Part shown: piece by piece, positions 34,499 through 42,085 of the stretch | Position numbering within the stretch: position 1 is the first letter of the stretch | How the letters are laid out: every line of letters begins with the position of its first letter | Assembly (NCBI GenBank): GCA_949288715.1 | Contig: CASELH010000021.1 | Span: 29,142 to 93,141 of the forward strand | Direction of reading: 5' to 3' | Source of the DNA: an uncultured Bacteroides sp. | GTDB taxonomy: Bacteria > Bacteroidota > Bacteroidia > Bacteroidales > Bacteroidaceae | Length of the DNA stretch: 64,000 bases | The notes under the pieces: generated by a model | Told to the model about the DNA's origin: nothing | The model's database searches: none | Seen by the model: only the letters and a program-made list of their open reading frames with translations | Made by a program: the position numbers and the translations under genes

Positions 34499-35899
34499 AT
34501 GAATCATAAATATTGCTTGGCAGCCTTATTGGGCTTATTGTTTACTACAAGTTGTAGTGACTTTTTGGATTTGACACCTATTTCTGAAGCTTCTTCAGGG
34601 AATTATTATAAAAACGCTTCGGATATAGAGTCTGCTTTGTCGGGTTGCTATTCTGCATTACAAGACAATGAATTGTATGGAGAAAGGTTAAATGCTATGA
34701 CAGAATTGCGTTCTGATAATATTGAAGATATTAACCCTGGTGGCTCGGGCGGCATTTTTTATTTCATTGACAAATTCACAGTGACTTCAGGAAACGATGT
34801 TATTCGTAGTGTATGGAAGGGGCTGTATAATCAGATTTATCGTTGCAATAATGTATTGGCTTTTTCCAATGTGATTGCTGATGAAGGATTGAGGCGCCGA
34901 TATGAGGGAGAAGCATCATTTTTGCGTGCTTTGGCTTATTTCAATGTCGTACGCCTGTGGGGGGATGCTCCTCTGATTTTAGAACCGATTTCTGCACAGG
35001 ATGCAGTGAAATATGGCCGTGATCCTGTCATAGAGATTTATGCTGCGATAGAAGATGATTTGAAGCAAGCCATGGATAAGCTGGAGCCTACTTTGCCGGA
35101 TGATGAACTTGGCAGAGCTACCTCTGTAGCAGCAGCGGCTCTGCTGGGGAAGGTTTATTTGACAGAGCAAAAATGGCCTGAGGCAGTAGATTTGTTGGAT
35201 GGACTGATAAGTGCCCATGGGTCGCAATATGGCTTGTTGGAGCATGTGGCCGATGTCTTTAGCGTAGATAATGAAATGAATAAGGAAATATTGTTTGCTG
35301 TCCGATGGTCGAAAAGCATTGTGGGCGAGGGACATAGTGCCTATAATGATTATTTCCGTGACGATAAGACTCTGATGGATAATGGCTTGAAAGACGCTTA
35401 TGAAGATACGGACGAACGCAGGGCATTGATAGAGTATAAACAGGTGGACTCTAACAACAACGTGATAGCTAAATATTATGATACTTTTGATCCTTCCACT
35501 TCTACAGTGGGGTTTGATATTCCACTGTTGAGATGGGCTGATGTGCTGCTTATGGCAGCAGAAGCCCATAATGAGGTAGCCTATGACGGGTCTCAAGAAG
35601 GGGTGGCTATGAAATATCTGAATGAGGTAAGAAGGCGTGCAAAAGCCTCTGAGTATGATGTAGCAACACTGTCAAGCCAAGAATCTTTCCGTGCGGCAGT
35701 CCTTTTGGAGAGGCGTTTGGAAATGCCATTTGAAATGCACCGTTGGTTTGATTTAGTGCGAACAGATACGGCTATAGAGGCAATGGCTAAAGTTGGACTA
35801 ACCATAACGAAAGAAGACTACTTGTATCCTCTGCCTAAAACTGAGGTGGATTTGGTTAATGATCCTGCTAAATTCCCTCAAAATCCTGGATACAATTAA
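34499..35899 (+). CDS. SusD/RagB-family lipoprotein
   Basis: The 466-residue lipoprotein (MNHKYCLAALLGLLFTTSC-SDFLDLTP) starts 12 bp after susC. It shows NYYKNASDIESALSGCYSALQD, YNQIYRCNNVLAFSNVI, EGEASFLRALAYFNVVRLWGDAPLI and LLRWADVLLMAAEAHNEVA, and ends LYPLPKTEVDLVNDPAKFPQNPGY, all typical of RagB/SusD. It caps the STN-type SusC and captures the substrate at the cell surface. Its TAA stop is immediately followed by a small repeat element bounded by TAA on both sides, so the insertion appears to have used the stop codon as target without changing the protein. Confidence 0.95.
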   Translation: MNHKYCLAALLGLLFTTSCSDFLDLTPISEASSGNYYKNASDIESALSGCYSALQDNELYGERLNAMTELRSDNIEDINPGGSGGIFYFIDKFTVTSGNDVIRSVWKGLYNQIYRCNNVLAFSNVIADEGLRRRYEGEASFLRALAYFNVVRLWGDAPLILEPISAQDAVKYGRDPVIEIYAAIEDDLKQAMDKLEPTLPDDELGRATSVAAAALLGKVYLTEQKWPEAVDLLDGLISAHGSQYGLLEHVADVFSVDNEMNKEILFAVRWSKSIVGEGHSAYNDYFRDDKTLMDNGLKDAYEDTDERRALIEYKQVDSNNNVIAKYYDTFDPSTSTVGFDIPLLRWADVLLMAAEAHNEVAYDGSQEGVAMKYLNEVRRRAKASEYDVATLSSQESFRAAVLLERRLEMPFEMHRWFDLVRTDTAIEAMAKVGLTITKEDYLYPLPKTEVDLVNDPAKFPQNPGYN

Positions 35900-36071
35900 G
35901 AGCCTGTTTAAATTTTCCTCTTTTAAGTTTTTATCAGCCCCTTTTTAGCCTTTTTCCGGTCTCTTTTCCTGTTGTTATTCGTCGCGTAGCCCGCTACGCT
36001 CCTCATGACAACAGAAAAATATCCTCGAAAACAGCCCTCAAAATGAGGCTGAGCAAAATTTAAACAGGCTC
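35900..36071 (+). mobile_element. MITE-like element, copy 1 (172 bp, TAA-flanked)
   Basis: The ends GAGCCTGTTTAAATTTT (35900) and AAAATTTAAACAGGCTC (36055-36071) are perfect 17-bp inverted repeats. TAA flanks both sides, on the left as the susD stop codon and on the right at 36072-36074, consistent with a 3-bp target duplication. The interior has no plausible transposase; a short translated stretch (LNFAQPHFEGCFRGYFSVV) is conserved with copy 2 only because the DNA is conserved. It is a non-autonomous element or REP-like unit. Confidence 0.8.
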
Positions 36072-36118
36072 TAAGAGAGTCGTAACTTATAGGATAGTTT
36101 TTAGAGAATGTTTTGAAA

Positions 36119-36172
36119 GGCAGGGATAACAATCCTATTCTTGCAATATGGATTTTTAGGGTTATCCCTGCC
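36119..36172 (+). terminator. Terminator of the susC/susD transcript
   Basis: GGCAGGGATAAC / GTTATCCCTGCC is a perfect 12-bp inverted repeat followed by CTTTTTG. It lies about 220 bp after the susD stop because the MITE-like element sits between them. Readthrough would be needed for one mRNA to reach the downstream hydrolase genes. Confidence 0.75.
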
Positions 36173-36207
36173 CTTTTTGTCTCATTAAAGTTAGATTTTA
36201 CCATAAA

Positions 36208-37434
36208 ATGACTATAAAAAGATTCTTTTTTTTATGCCTTTGTACAGCTTTGGGGCATATCTATGCTTTATCTATGGAGCAAGATGCCCATTCATGGAAA
36301 AAAGGGTGGTTTGAAATACATCATATCAATACTAAATTGGGAAATGCGACCTTTTTTATTTTCCCAGATGGGACTACTTTGTTGTATGATGCCGGAGAAC
36401 TGCCGTGGAGTACTTTTTCAGATGAAAAGAAAGCTGAGTATTGCGTGCAATGGACCGATACGCTTTCTGCAGGTAGAAAAATAGTTGAATATATTAAACA
36501 GGTATCTCCTAATCCTGCGAGGATTGACTATATGGTAGTGTCTCATTTTCACGATGATCATTATGGTTCTTATACGTTGGATAGGCAGAAATCTATTAAA
36601 GGAGATTATTTTCTGTCTGGCGTGACAGAAATTTTTGAATATCTTGATGTCGGGTGCTTGATTGACCGTGGATATCCTTCCTATGACTATCCGGTGAATT
36701 TGGCTGACTATTATGAGAACAATAAGAGTTTTTGTAATTATAGGCGTTTTGTAGAGTCGCTATTGGCAAAAGGTAAAACTTTAGTAGAAGGATTGGAAGT
36801 TGGGAGTACACGGCAAATTGCCATGAGAAAGGGGAGCAATACCTTTTTTGAAGTACGTAATTTAAAAAAGGACCTGCAATATTGGTCAGAAAGCGGGAAT
36901 AAAACATTTAAGGGAAAATTGCTGCTAAAAGATGGAAAATTCAATGAAAATCCATTGAGCATAGCTCTGTTATTTTCGTATGGCAATTTTAGGTATTATA
37001 TCGGTGGAGATATCTCGGGAGTGGACGATTGGCCAGATGTTGATTTGGAAACGCCTTTGGCTTCTGTGGTAGGTGAAGTGGATGCCATGTCTCTGCATCA
37101 TCATGGTTATAAAGATGCAAGCAATGCTTTTTTCTTAAAGAGTTTGAATCCTTCTGTTATTATACAACCCTCTTTACATAAGCCTCATTTTCAAAAGAAT
37201 GTTTTATTAAATTTGAAAGAGCAAGGCGGTGATGTTTTTGCATTAAATTGTCCCGATAATGTTTCAGATGAGCTTCATGAACTGATGGAGATTACTCATA
37301 AAGATTGTAATCTGCATGTGGTTATTCGTGTTGCTCCTGGAGGGGAAATGTTCTATGTGGATACATATGAGCCCACTGTGCCTCAGCGGGAAAAGAAGAA
37401 TATATTCGGACCTTATTATTCATCTCAAAAATAA
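36208..37434 (+). CDS. Secreted metallo-beta-lactamase-fold hydrolase
   Basis: The 408-residue protein has a signal peptide (MTIKRFFFLCLCTALGHIYA) and the metal-binding motif HFHDDH in VVSHFHDDHYGSY (about residue 112-117), with later LFSYGNFRYYIGGDISG and AMSLHHHGYKDASNAFFL supplying further ligands. The layout resembles ComEC/Rec2-type MBL domains, many of which are phosphodiesterases. With the glycerophosphodiesterase and phosphate-ester antiporter encoded next, a phosphodiesterase or phosphatase role outside the cytoplasm is plausible, but a lactonase is not excluded. The region is A+T-rich. The next gene starts within 6 bp, so they form an operon. Confidence 0.8.
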   Translation: MTIKRFFFLCLCTALGHIYALSMEQDAHSWKKGWFEIHHINTKLGNATFFIFPDGTTLLYDAGELPWSTFSDEKKAEYCVQWTDTLSAGRKIVEYIKQVSPNPARIDYMVVSHFHDDHYGSYTLDRQKSIKGDYFLSGVTEIFEYLDVGCLIDRGYPSYDYPVNLADYYENNKSFCNYRRFVESLLAKGKTLVEGLEVGSTRQIAMRKGSNTFFEVRNLKKDLQYWSESGNKTFKGKLLLKDGKFNENPLSIALLFSYGNFRYYIGGDISGVDDWPDVDLETPLASVVGEVDAMSLHHHGYKDASNAFFLKSLNPSVIIQPSLHKPHFQKNVLLNLKEQGGDVFALNCPDNVSDELHELMEITHKDCNLHVVIRVAPGGEMFYVDTYEPTVPQREKKNIFGPYYSSQK

Positions 37435-37440
37435 ATGTTT

Positions 37441-38355
37441 ATGAAATTCTATAAAATTGTTGCTGTCTGCGTTTCTTTGTTTTTATTTTCATGTGCAGAA
37501 CATTATAAAGAAAATGTATATGACTCTCATTCAGTTGATGTGGTTGAGGCTATAGGCAATGACGGAGTCCTTGTCGTATCCCACCGTGGAGATTGGCGGA
37601 ATGCGCCTGAAAATTCCTTGCAGGCTATTCAAAACTGCATAGAAATGGGAGTCGATATGGTGGAAATAGACTTGAAAAGAACAAAAGATGGGCATTTGGT
37701 ATTAATGCATGACAAGACAATCGATCGTACGACTACAGGAAAAGGCCGACCGGAAGACTATACATTGAAAGAGTTGAAAGAATTTTATTTGCGTGGAGGA
37801 GCAGGACATAAAACTCGACATAAAATTCCAACTTTTGAAGAAGTGATGCTTTTATGTAAGGGCAAAATTATGGTCAATGTGGACAAGGGGTATGAATATT
37901 TTAAAGAAGCGTATGCCATATTAGAAGAAACGGGCACTATAAACCAATGTATAATTAAGTCTGATTTGCCTTATGAAACCGTAATAAAAGAACAGGGTGA
38001 GGTGTTGAGTAAAGTAATTTTTATGCCTGTTATACAATTGCATAAGGCTGGTGCAGAATCCATAATAGATGGCTATGTGGAAAATATGAAGCCTGCGGCT
38101 TTTGAGTTAGTATTTGATAATGCAACGCCAGAGGTACTTCGACTTATTGGAAAAGTGCGTGACAGTGGTGCTGCGATTTTTATAAATTCGCTATGGCCAG
38201 AGCTGTGTGGCGGTCATGATGATGACCGTGCCGTAGAATTGAAAGAATGGGATGAAAGTTGGGGATGGATAGTAGCCCAAGAAGCAAAATTCATACAAAC
38301 AGATCGTCCTCATTTATTATTAGAGTATTTGAAGGATAATGGTCTTCATAGATAA
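37441..38355 (+). CDS. Glycerophosphodiester phosphodiesterase lipoprotein
   Basis: From the ATG at 37441 the protein has 304 residues, with a lipoprotein signal (MKFYKIVAVCVSLFLFSC-AEHY); the ATG two codons earlier is possible. The GDPD TIM barrel is evident: VVSHRGDWRNAPENSLQAI with the catalytic HRG, MVEIDLKRTKDGHLVLMHDKTIDRTT with Glu, Asp and His of the metal and catalytic site, and IMVNVDKGYEYF. It hydrolyses glycerophosphodiesters such as glycerophosphocholine or glycerophosphoinositol to glycerol-3-phosphate and an alcohol, here in the periplasm or at the surface. The following gene encodes a suitable importer for glycerol-3-phosphate, 21 bp downstream. Confidence 0.9.
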   Translation: MKFYKIVAVCVSLFLFSCAEHYKENVYDSHSVDVVEAIGNDGVLVVSHRGDWRNAPENSLQAIQNCIEMGVDMVEIDLKRTKDGHLVLMHDKTIDRTTTGKGRPEDYTLKELKEFYLRGGAGHKTRHKIPTFEEVMLLCKGKIMVNVDKGYEYFKEAYAILEETGTINQCIIKSDLPYETVIKEQGEVLSKVIFMPVIQLHKAGAESIIDGYVENMKPAAFELVFDNATPEVLRLIGKVRDSGAAIFINSLWPELCGGHDDDRAVELKEWDESWGWIVAQEAKFIQTDRPHLLLEYLKDNGLHR

Positions 38356-38376
38356 AAAGTAAAAACGCGAAATAAG

Positions 38377-39720
38377 ATGTTGAAATATATTGTTGATTTC
38401 TATAAGGTTTCCCCAATGAAATCTTGTAGTGGTGAGACTTTATCCGAACAGAAGAACCGATTGAATCGTTTACAGTGGTCTACTTTCCTTGCAGCTACTG
38501 TAGGATATGGCATATATTATGTATGCCGTCTTAGCTTAAATGTGGTGAAGAAACCTATTGTAGAGGAAGGAATCTTTACAGAGACAGAATTGGGAATTAT
38601 TGGCTCGGTGCTGTTCTTTACTTATGCTGTAGGCAAACTGACCAACGGGTTCTTGGCAGACCGCAGTAACATCAACCGTTTTATGTCGACGGGGTTGCTG
38701 GTGACGGCATTGGTCAACTTATGCTTGGGCTTCATCCATTCGTTTGTGCTATTTGCTATCCTTTGGGGCATTAGTGGCTGGTTTCAGTCAATGGGTGCTG
38801 CTTCGTGTGTAGTGGGACTTTCACGTTGGTTTGATGACAAGAAACGAGGCTCTTTCTATGGCTTTTGGAGCGCGAGCCACAATATTGGCGAGGCATTGAC
38901 CTTCATTGTGATAGCGTCTATTGTGGGTGCATTGGGCTGGCGGTATGGCTTTCTGGGTGCAGGTATGATTGGCCTTGTTGGGGTGTTGATTGTATGGCGT
39001 TTCTTTTACGACACACCGCAAAGCAAGGGCTTGCCTGCCGTGAATGTTCCGAAAGCAGAGGTACACGTACCGGATACAGCCGATTTCAACCGGGCACAGA
39101 AAGCGGTGTTGCGCAATCTTGCTATATGGATTCTGGCACTTAGCAGTGCTTTCATGTACATCAGCCGTTATGCAGTGAATAGTTGGGGAGTATTCTACTT
39201 GGAAGCGCAAAAAGGGTATGATACACTGGATGCAAGTTTCATTATCTCCATCAGCTCAATATGTGGTATCATCGGCACAATGTTCTCCGGTGTAATTTCC
39301 GACAAATTATTTGGCGGACGGCGGAATATGCCTGCGCTGATATTTGGTTTAATGAATGTGGCTGCCCTTTGTCTGTTTTTGTTGGTTCCGGGTGTGCATT
39401 TCTGGCTGGATATTGTGGCAATGATATTGTTTGGTTCAGGCATAGGCGTATTATTGTGCTTTTTGGGCGGGCTAATGGCGGTAGACATTGCGCCACGCAA
39501 TGCTTCGGGCGCAGCTTTGGGCATTGTTGGCATTGCCAGCTATGTCGGTGCAGGCGTGCAAGACATTATGAGCGGATTGTTGATAGAAGGTAATAAACAA
39601 ATGGTAAACGGTGTAGAGGTATACGATTTTACTGCCATCAACTGGTTTTGGATAGGGGCTGCATTGCTCTCCGTCATTCTGACATTGTTTGTATGGAATG
39701 CCAGTAAAAAGTCAAAATGA
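38377..39720 (+). CDS. Organophosphate:phosphate antiporter, MFS (GlpT/UhpT family)
   Basis: The 447-residue inner membrane protein has twelve hydrophobic segments. Its OPA-family features are an N-terminal amphipathic helix (MLKYIVDFYKVSP), a first helix with YGIYYVCRLSLNVVKKP containing a conserved Arg, ELGIIGSVLFFTYAVGKLTNGFLADR, and GWFQSMGAASCVVGLSRWFDDKKRGSFYGFWSASHNIGEA. It exchanges inorganic phosphate for glycerol-3-phosphate or a sugar phosphate. Placed after a glycerophosphodiesterase, glycerol-3-phosphate is the likely substrate. The second half of the gene is visibly richer in G+C than the two genes before it. Confidence 0.9.
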   Translation: MLKYIVDFYKVSPMKSCSGETLSEQKNRLNRLQWSTFLAATVGYGIYYVCRLSLNVVKKPIVEEGIFTETELGIIGSVLFFTYAVGKLTNGFLADRSNINRFMSTGLLVTALVNLCLGFIHSFVLFAILWGISGWFQSMGAASCVVGLSRWFDDKKRGSFYGFWSASHNIGEALTFIVIASIVGALGWRYGFLGAGMIGLVGVLIVWRFFYDTPQSKGLPAVNVPKAEVHVPDTADFNRAQKAVLRNLAIWILALSSAFMYISRYAVNSWGVFYLEAQKGYDTLDASFIISISSICGIIGTMFSGVISDKLFGGRRNMPALIFGLMNVAALCLFLLVPGVHFWLDIVAMILFGSGIGVLLCFLGGLMAVDIAPRNASGAALGIVGIASYVGAGVQDIMSGLLIEGNKQMVNGVEVYDFTAINWFWIGAALLSVILTLFVWNASKKSK

Positions 39721-39748
39721 TGTTTTATCTTACAACTTTAGGAAACGT

Positions 39749-40411
39749 ATGAACCGATACGGATATTATGGTATGTGGCTGATGCTGACTGTATGCCTGG
39801 CGAGTACAGTCTGCAAAGCCCGTGCGCAAGCCGCTGCCGATTATACCACTTGGCTGAAGGTGGGCGTGCAACATGACGTGGGCAAACGACTGGGGTTGTC
39901 CGGTGGCTTGGAGTGGCGGACCAAAGACCATGTCGGCCTAACCGACCGCTTGGGACTGGACATCGCCGCCCAATATGAGGCACTTTCGTTTCTGAAGGTA
40001 GGCGTGGGGTATGAAGTGCATTACCGCAATCGGGGGGAGGCCGGATGGAAGTTCCGTTACCGATATCATGCCGACGGAACGCTTTCGGCCAAATGGATTC
40101 GGATGAAGTTTGCCTTACGTGAACGCTTTCAGCATACGTGGAATAGAGAGGAAAAGGAATTCCGGCTCCGTTCCCGCCTGAAGATTTCGTATGACATCCG
40201 CCATTGCAAGGCAGAACCTTACGCTTCCGTGGAGATGTACAACGGATTGGGACGGGGCGAGGGCTTTGGAGTGGCGCGTATGCGTTACAGAGCAGGTAGC
40301 ACACTTCCATTGTTCTCGGAGCGTTGGAAAGCGGACGTGTTCTATTGCCGACAATGGGAAAAGGATGGCCGGAAGAATATCTTCGGCATTGATTGTGTTT
40401 ATAAGTTCTAA
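39749..40411 (+). CDS. DUF2490 outer-membrane-like protein
   Basis: From MNRYGYYGMWLMLTVCLASTVCKARAQA (signal peptide) the protein has about 220 residues. The ATG at 39689 would overlap the antiporter gene, so I chose 39749, 28 bp after its stop. Alternating polar and hydrophobic strands (TTWLKVGVQHDVGKRLGLSGGLEWRT, LKVGVGYEVHYR, MKFALRERFQHTW, RLRSRLKISYDI) and the terminal FGIDCVYKF suggest a small beta-barrel, as in the DUF2490 family. Its function is unknown. It may be an outer membrane pore serving the phosphodiester operon. A strong hairpin ends the operon 48 bp downstream. Confidence 0.8.
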   Translation: MNRYGYYGMWLMLTVCLASTVCKARAQAAADYTTWLKVGVQHDVGKRLGLSGGLEWRTKDHVGLTDRLGLDIAAQYEALSFLKVGVGYEVHYRNRGEAGWKFRYRYHADGTLSAKWIRMKFALRERFQHTWNREEKEFRLRSRLKISYDIRHCKAEPYASVEMYNGLGRGEGFGVARMRYRAGSTLPLFSERWKADVFYCRQWEKDGRKNIFGIDCVYKF

Positions 40412-40458
40412 AGGTATGCGTTTGGTTAATTTGTAAATATACTGACCTTTGCATGTAT

Positions 40459-40503
40459 CAATAGTGGCTGTTGTTATATATCTAATGATTACAGTCACTA
40501 TTG
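40459..40503 (+). terminator. Terminator of the glycerophosphodiester operon
   Basis: CAATAGTGGCTGT (40459-40471) and ACAGTCACTATTG (40491-40503) form a 13-bp stem with one G-T pair, followed by TTTTGAGG. It ends the operon that finishes with the DUF2490 gene. Confidence 0.75.
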
Positions 40504-40509
40504 TTTTGA

Positions 40510-40645
40510 GGGTGTATCAAAACAAAAAAGAATAATCTTTTAGACGCGGATTGAGCGGATTTCACGAATTAATAATCCGCATCATCCGCTGAATCCGCGT
40601 CTAAAAAATATTAAATTGTCACTTCCTTCTCATTTCGACACACCC
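40510..40645. repeat. Nested inverted-repeat element C
   Basis: The outer ends GGGTGTATCAAAA (40510) and TTTCGACACACCC (40633-40645) match as inverted repeats with two mismatches. An inner pair, 40538-40560 and 40584-40606, matches over 23 bp with one mismatch (TTTTAGACGCGGATT...). There is no coding content. It sits 6 bp after the operon terminator. The rest of the 593-bp gene-free stretch holds A+T-rich sequence and the promoter at 40845. Confidence 0.7.
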
Positions 40646-40844
40646 CTTATGTTATTTGCCAAACTACATGCTTGTCTGTGTCATCTCATTTTCTTCAGCG
40701 GCTATTGGATTCTCGATGAGAATTGTGAATGATGAGTATTGTTGAATATTATAATTCTGAAATGAAATTCAAGATTTAAGTCATTGATTCACAAAATGTA
40801 TTGAAATTGTTTTCAAAATAATTCTCATTTTTTCATCGAAAGGT

Positions 40845-40875
40845 TTTGTTGTTTCAAAAATAGCTCATATCTTTG
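40845..40875 (+). promoter_or_regulatory. Promoter of the DUF6266 gene
   Basis: TTTG (40845-40848) and TATCTTTG (40868-40875) are separated by 19 bp, an excellent match to the Bacteroides housekeeping promoter. The transcript would have a leader of about 120 bases before the ATG at 41005. Confidence 0.75.
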
Positions 40876-41004
40876 CAATCGGAAAACGAAAGATAATCGG
40901 TTGTGTTTTCTGAATTGGTGGGTATTTAGCAGGAATTGCCATGGAAACGCTTGCGGTATTCACAGAAACAAAATTATTTATTAACTAAACTTTATTTTAA
41001 AATT

Positions 41005-41700
41005 ATGGGAACTATCAGACAAGGTATCTTGGGAGGATTCTCGGGAAAAGTGGGTACTGTGGTAGGCAGTACATGGAAATCAATCAACTACATGCGGGCA
41101 TTGGCCGTGAGTGTGCATAATCCGAATACCGTGAAGCAGCAATGCCAGCGGGGGAAGTTCCGGACAGTGGTGCACTTTTGTAAGGCTGTAAAGCCGGTTA
41201 TTCAAAACGGTTTTCAGGAATATGCATTCAGACAAACGCCTGTGAACGCGGCGATGTCGTACCTGCTGCGCTATGCCGTGGAAGGCTGTGCCGAAAATGT
41301 AACGCTGGACTTCAGCAAGGTGCGTGTGAGTCAAGGCAGCCTGACGGCGGCAACAGACGCTACGGTGGACGTGGCAGCGGGCAAGGCTACCTTCAGCTGG
41401 ACGGACAACAGCGGAGCAGGCGACGCGGCAGGCGATGATGCGGCCATGGTGCTGGCTTACAACAAGGACAGAATGGAGGCGGTGTGCAACGTGTCGGCGG
41501 CCACCCGTGCAGACGGCGCGGCAGAACTGACCTTGCCAACGAGTTGGGACGGCGAGGCGCTGGCCATCTACCTGGCTTTCTGCAGCGAAGACAAGCGGGC
41601 GTCCAACAGCTTATGCCTGAAAAATGACACGGCAAGTACGGAGCCTGAAGGCCCGGACAGCGGCACCGGCGAGGACGACGGCGACCACCAACTGGGGTAA
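41005..41700 (+). CDS. DUF6266-family protein with GEDDGDHQLG tail
   Basis: The chosen start (MGTIRQGILGGFSGKVGTVVGSTWK) gives 231 residues and matches the beginning I recall for DUF6266 proteins of Bacteroidetes; the ATG at 40936 lies in an A+T-rich leader and is unlikely. The N-terminal half is basic and aromatic (INYMRALAVSVHNPNTVKQQCQRGKFRTVVHFCKAVKPVIQNGFQEYA). The C-terminal part is Ala/Asp/Thr-rich beta sequence (KATFSWTDNSGAGDAAGDDAAMVLAYN), followed by an acidic linker and the tail GEDDGDHQLG, also found on the HU-like protein at 9758. No signal peptide is seen. It stands alone with its own promoter and hairpin. The function is unknown. Confidence 0.75.
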   Translation: MGTIRQGILGGFSGKVGTVVGSTWKSINYMRALAVSVHNPNTVKQQCQRGKFRTVVHFCKAVKPVIQNGFQEYAFRQTPVNAAMSYLLRYAVEGCAENVTLDFSKVRVSQGSLTAATDATVDVAAGKATFSWTDNSGAGDAAGDDAAMVLAYNKDRMEAVCNVSAATRADGAAELTLPTSWDGEALAIYLAFCSEDKRASNSLCLKNDTASTEPEGPDSGTGEDDGDHQLG

Positions 41701-41730
41701 TGTCCGGCTAATGGAGGGCGTGTGACGAGA

Positions 41731-41776
41731 CAAAGGCACAGGAAGAGGGTGTGGATTCCTCGACCGGGTGCCTTTG
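41731..41776 (+). terminator. Hairpin after the DUF6266 gene
   Basis: CAAAGGCAC (41731-41739) and GTGCCTTTG (41768-41776) form a perfect 9-bp stem containing an inner AGGAA/TTCCT stem. There is no U-tract, so termination strength is uncertain. Confidence 0.5.
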
Positions 41777-41801
41777 CTCTGAATATAAAGATGTCGGTTA
41801 A

Positions 41802-41970
41802 GAGTTTAAATTTTGCTCAGCTTTATTTTGAGTGCTGTTTCCGAGGATATTTTTCTGTTGTCGTGAGGAGTGTAGCGGACTACGTGACGAAGGGCAACAG
41901 GAAAAGAGACCGGAAAGAAGCTCAAAAAGGGGCTGATAAAAACTTAAAAGAGGAAAATTTAAACAGGCTC
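41802..41970 (-). mobile_element. MITE-like element, copy 2 (inverted orientation)
   Basis: This matches the element at 35900 in reverse orientation. It ends with AAAATTTAAACAGGCTC (41954-41970) and begins GAGTTTAAATTTTGCTCAG, lacking the CCTG of the terminal repeat. TAA flanks both sides (41799-41801 and 41971-41973). The interior, including TTTTTCTGTTGTCGTGAGGA and the CGG/AAAGAGACCGGAAA segment, is similar to copy 1. It lies between the DUF6266 gene and pfp. Confidence 0.8.
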
Positions 41971-41999
41971 TAAACTAAATCTAAAAAATGCACCTGCCG

Positions 42000-42031
42000 T
42001 TTGCATTTCTTCGGGAAAAAAGCGACCTTTG
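42000..42031 (+). promoter_or_regulatory. Candidate promoter of pfp
   Basis: TTTG (42000-42003) and GACCTTTG (42024-42031; one mismatch to TAnnTTTG) are 20 bp apart, 54 bp before the pfp start. It lies just outside the right end of the MITE-like element. Confidence 0.5.
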
Positions 42032-42085
42032 CAACGCTTTATTGCTTAGGACTATTATTTCACACTTTTTTAATACAATAGAGAT

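Noticed and set aside
35923-36204. Short frames with LNFAQPHFEGCFRGYFSVV-like translation, also at 41722-41973
   Set aside because: They are translations of the same repeat element in both copies, in frames that run out of the element. The similarity comes from DNA repeat identity, not from a gene.
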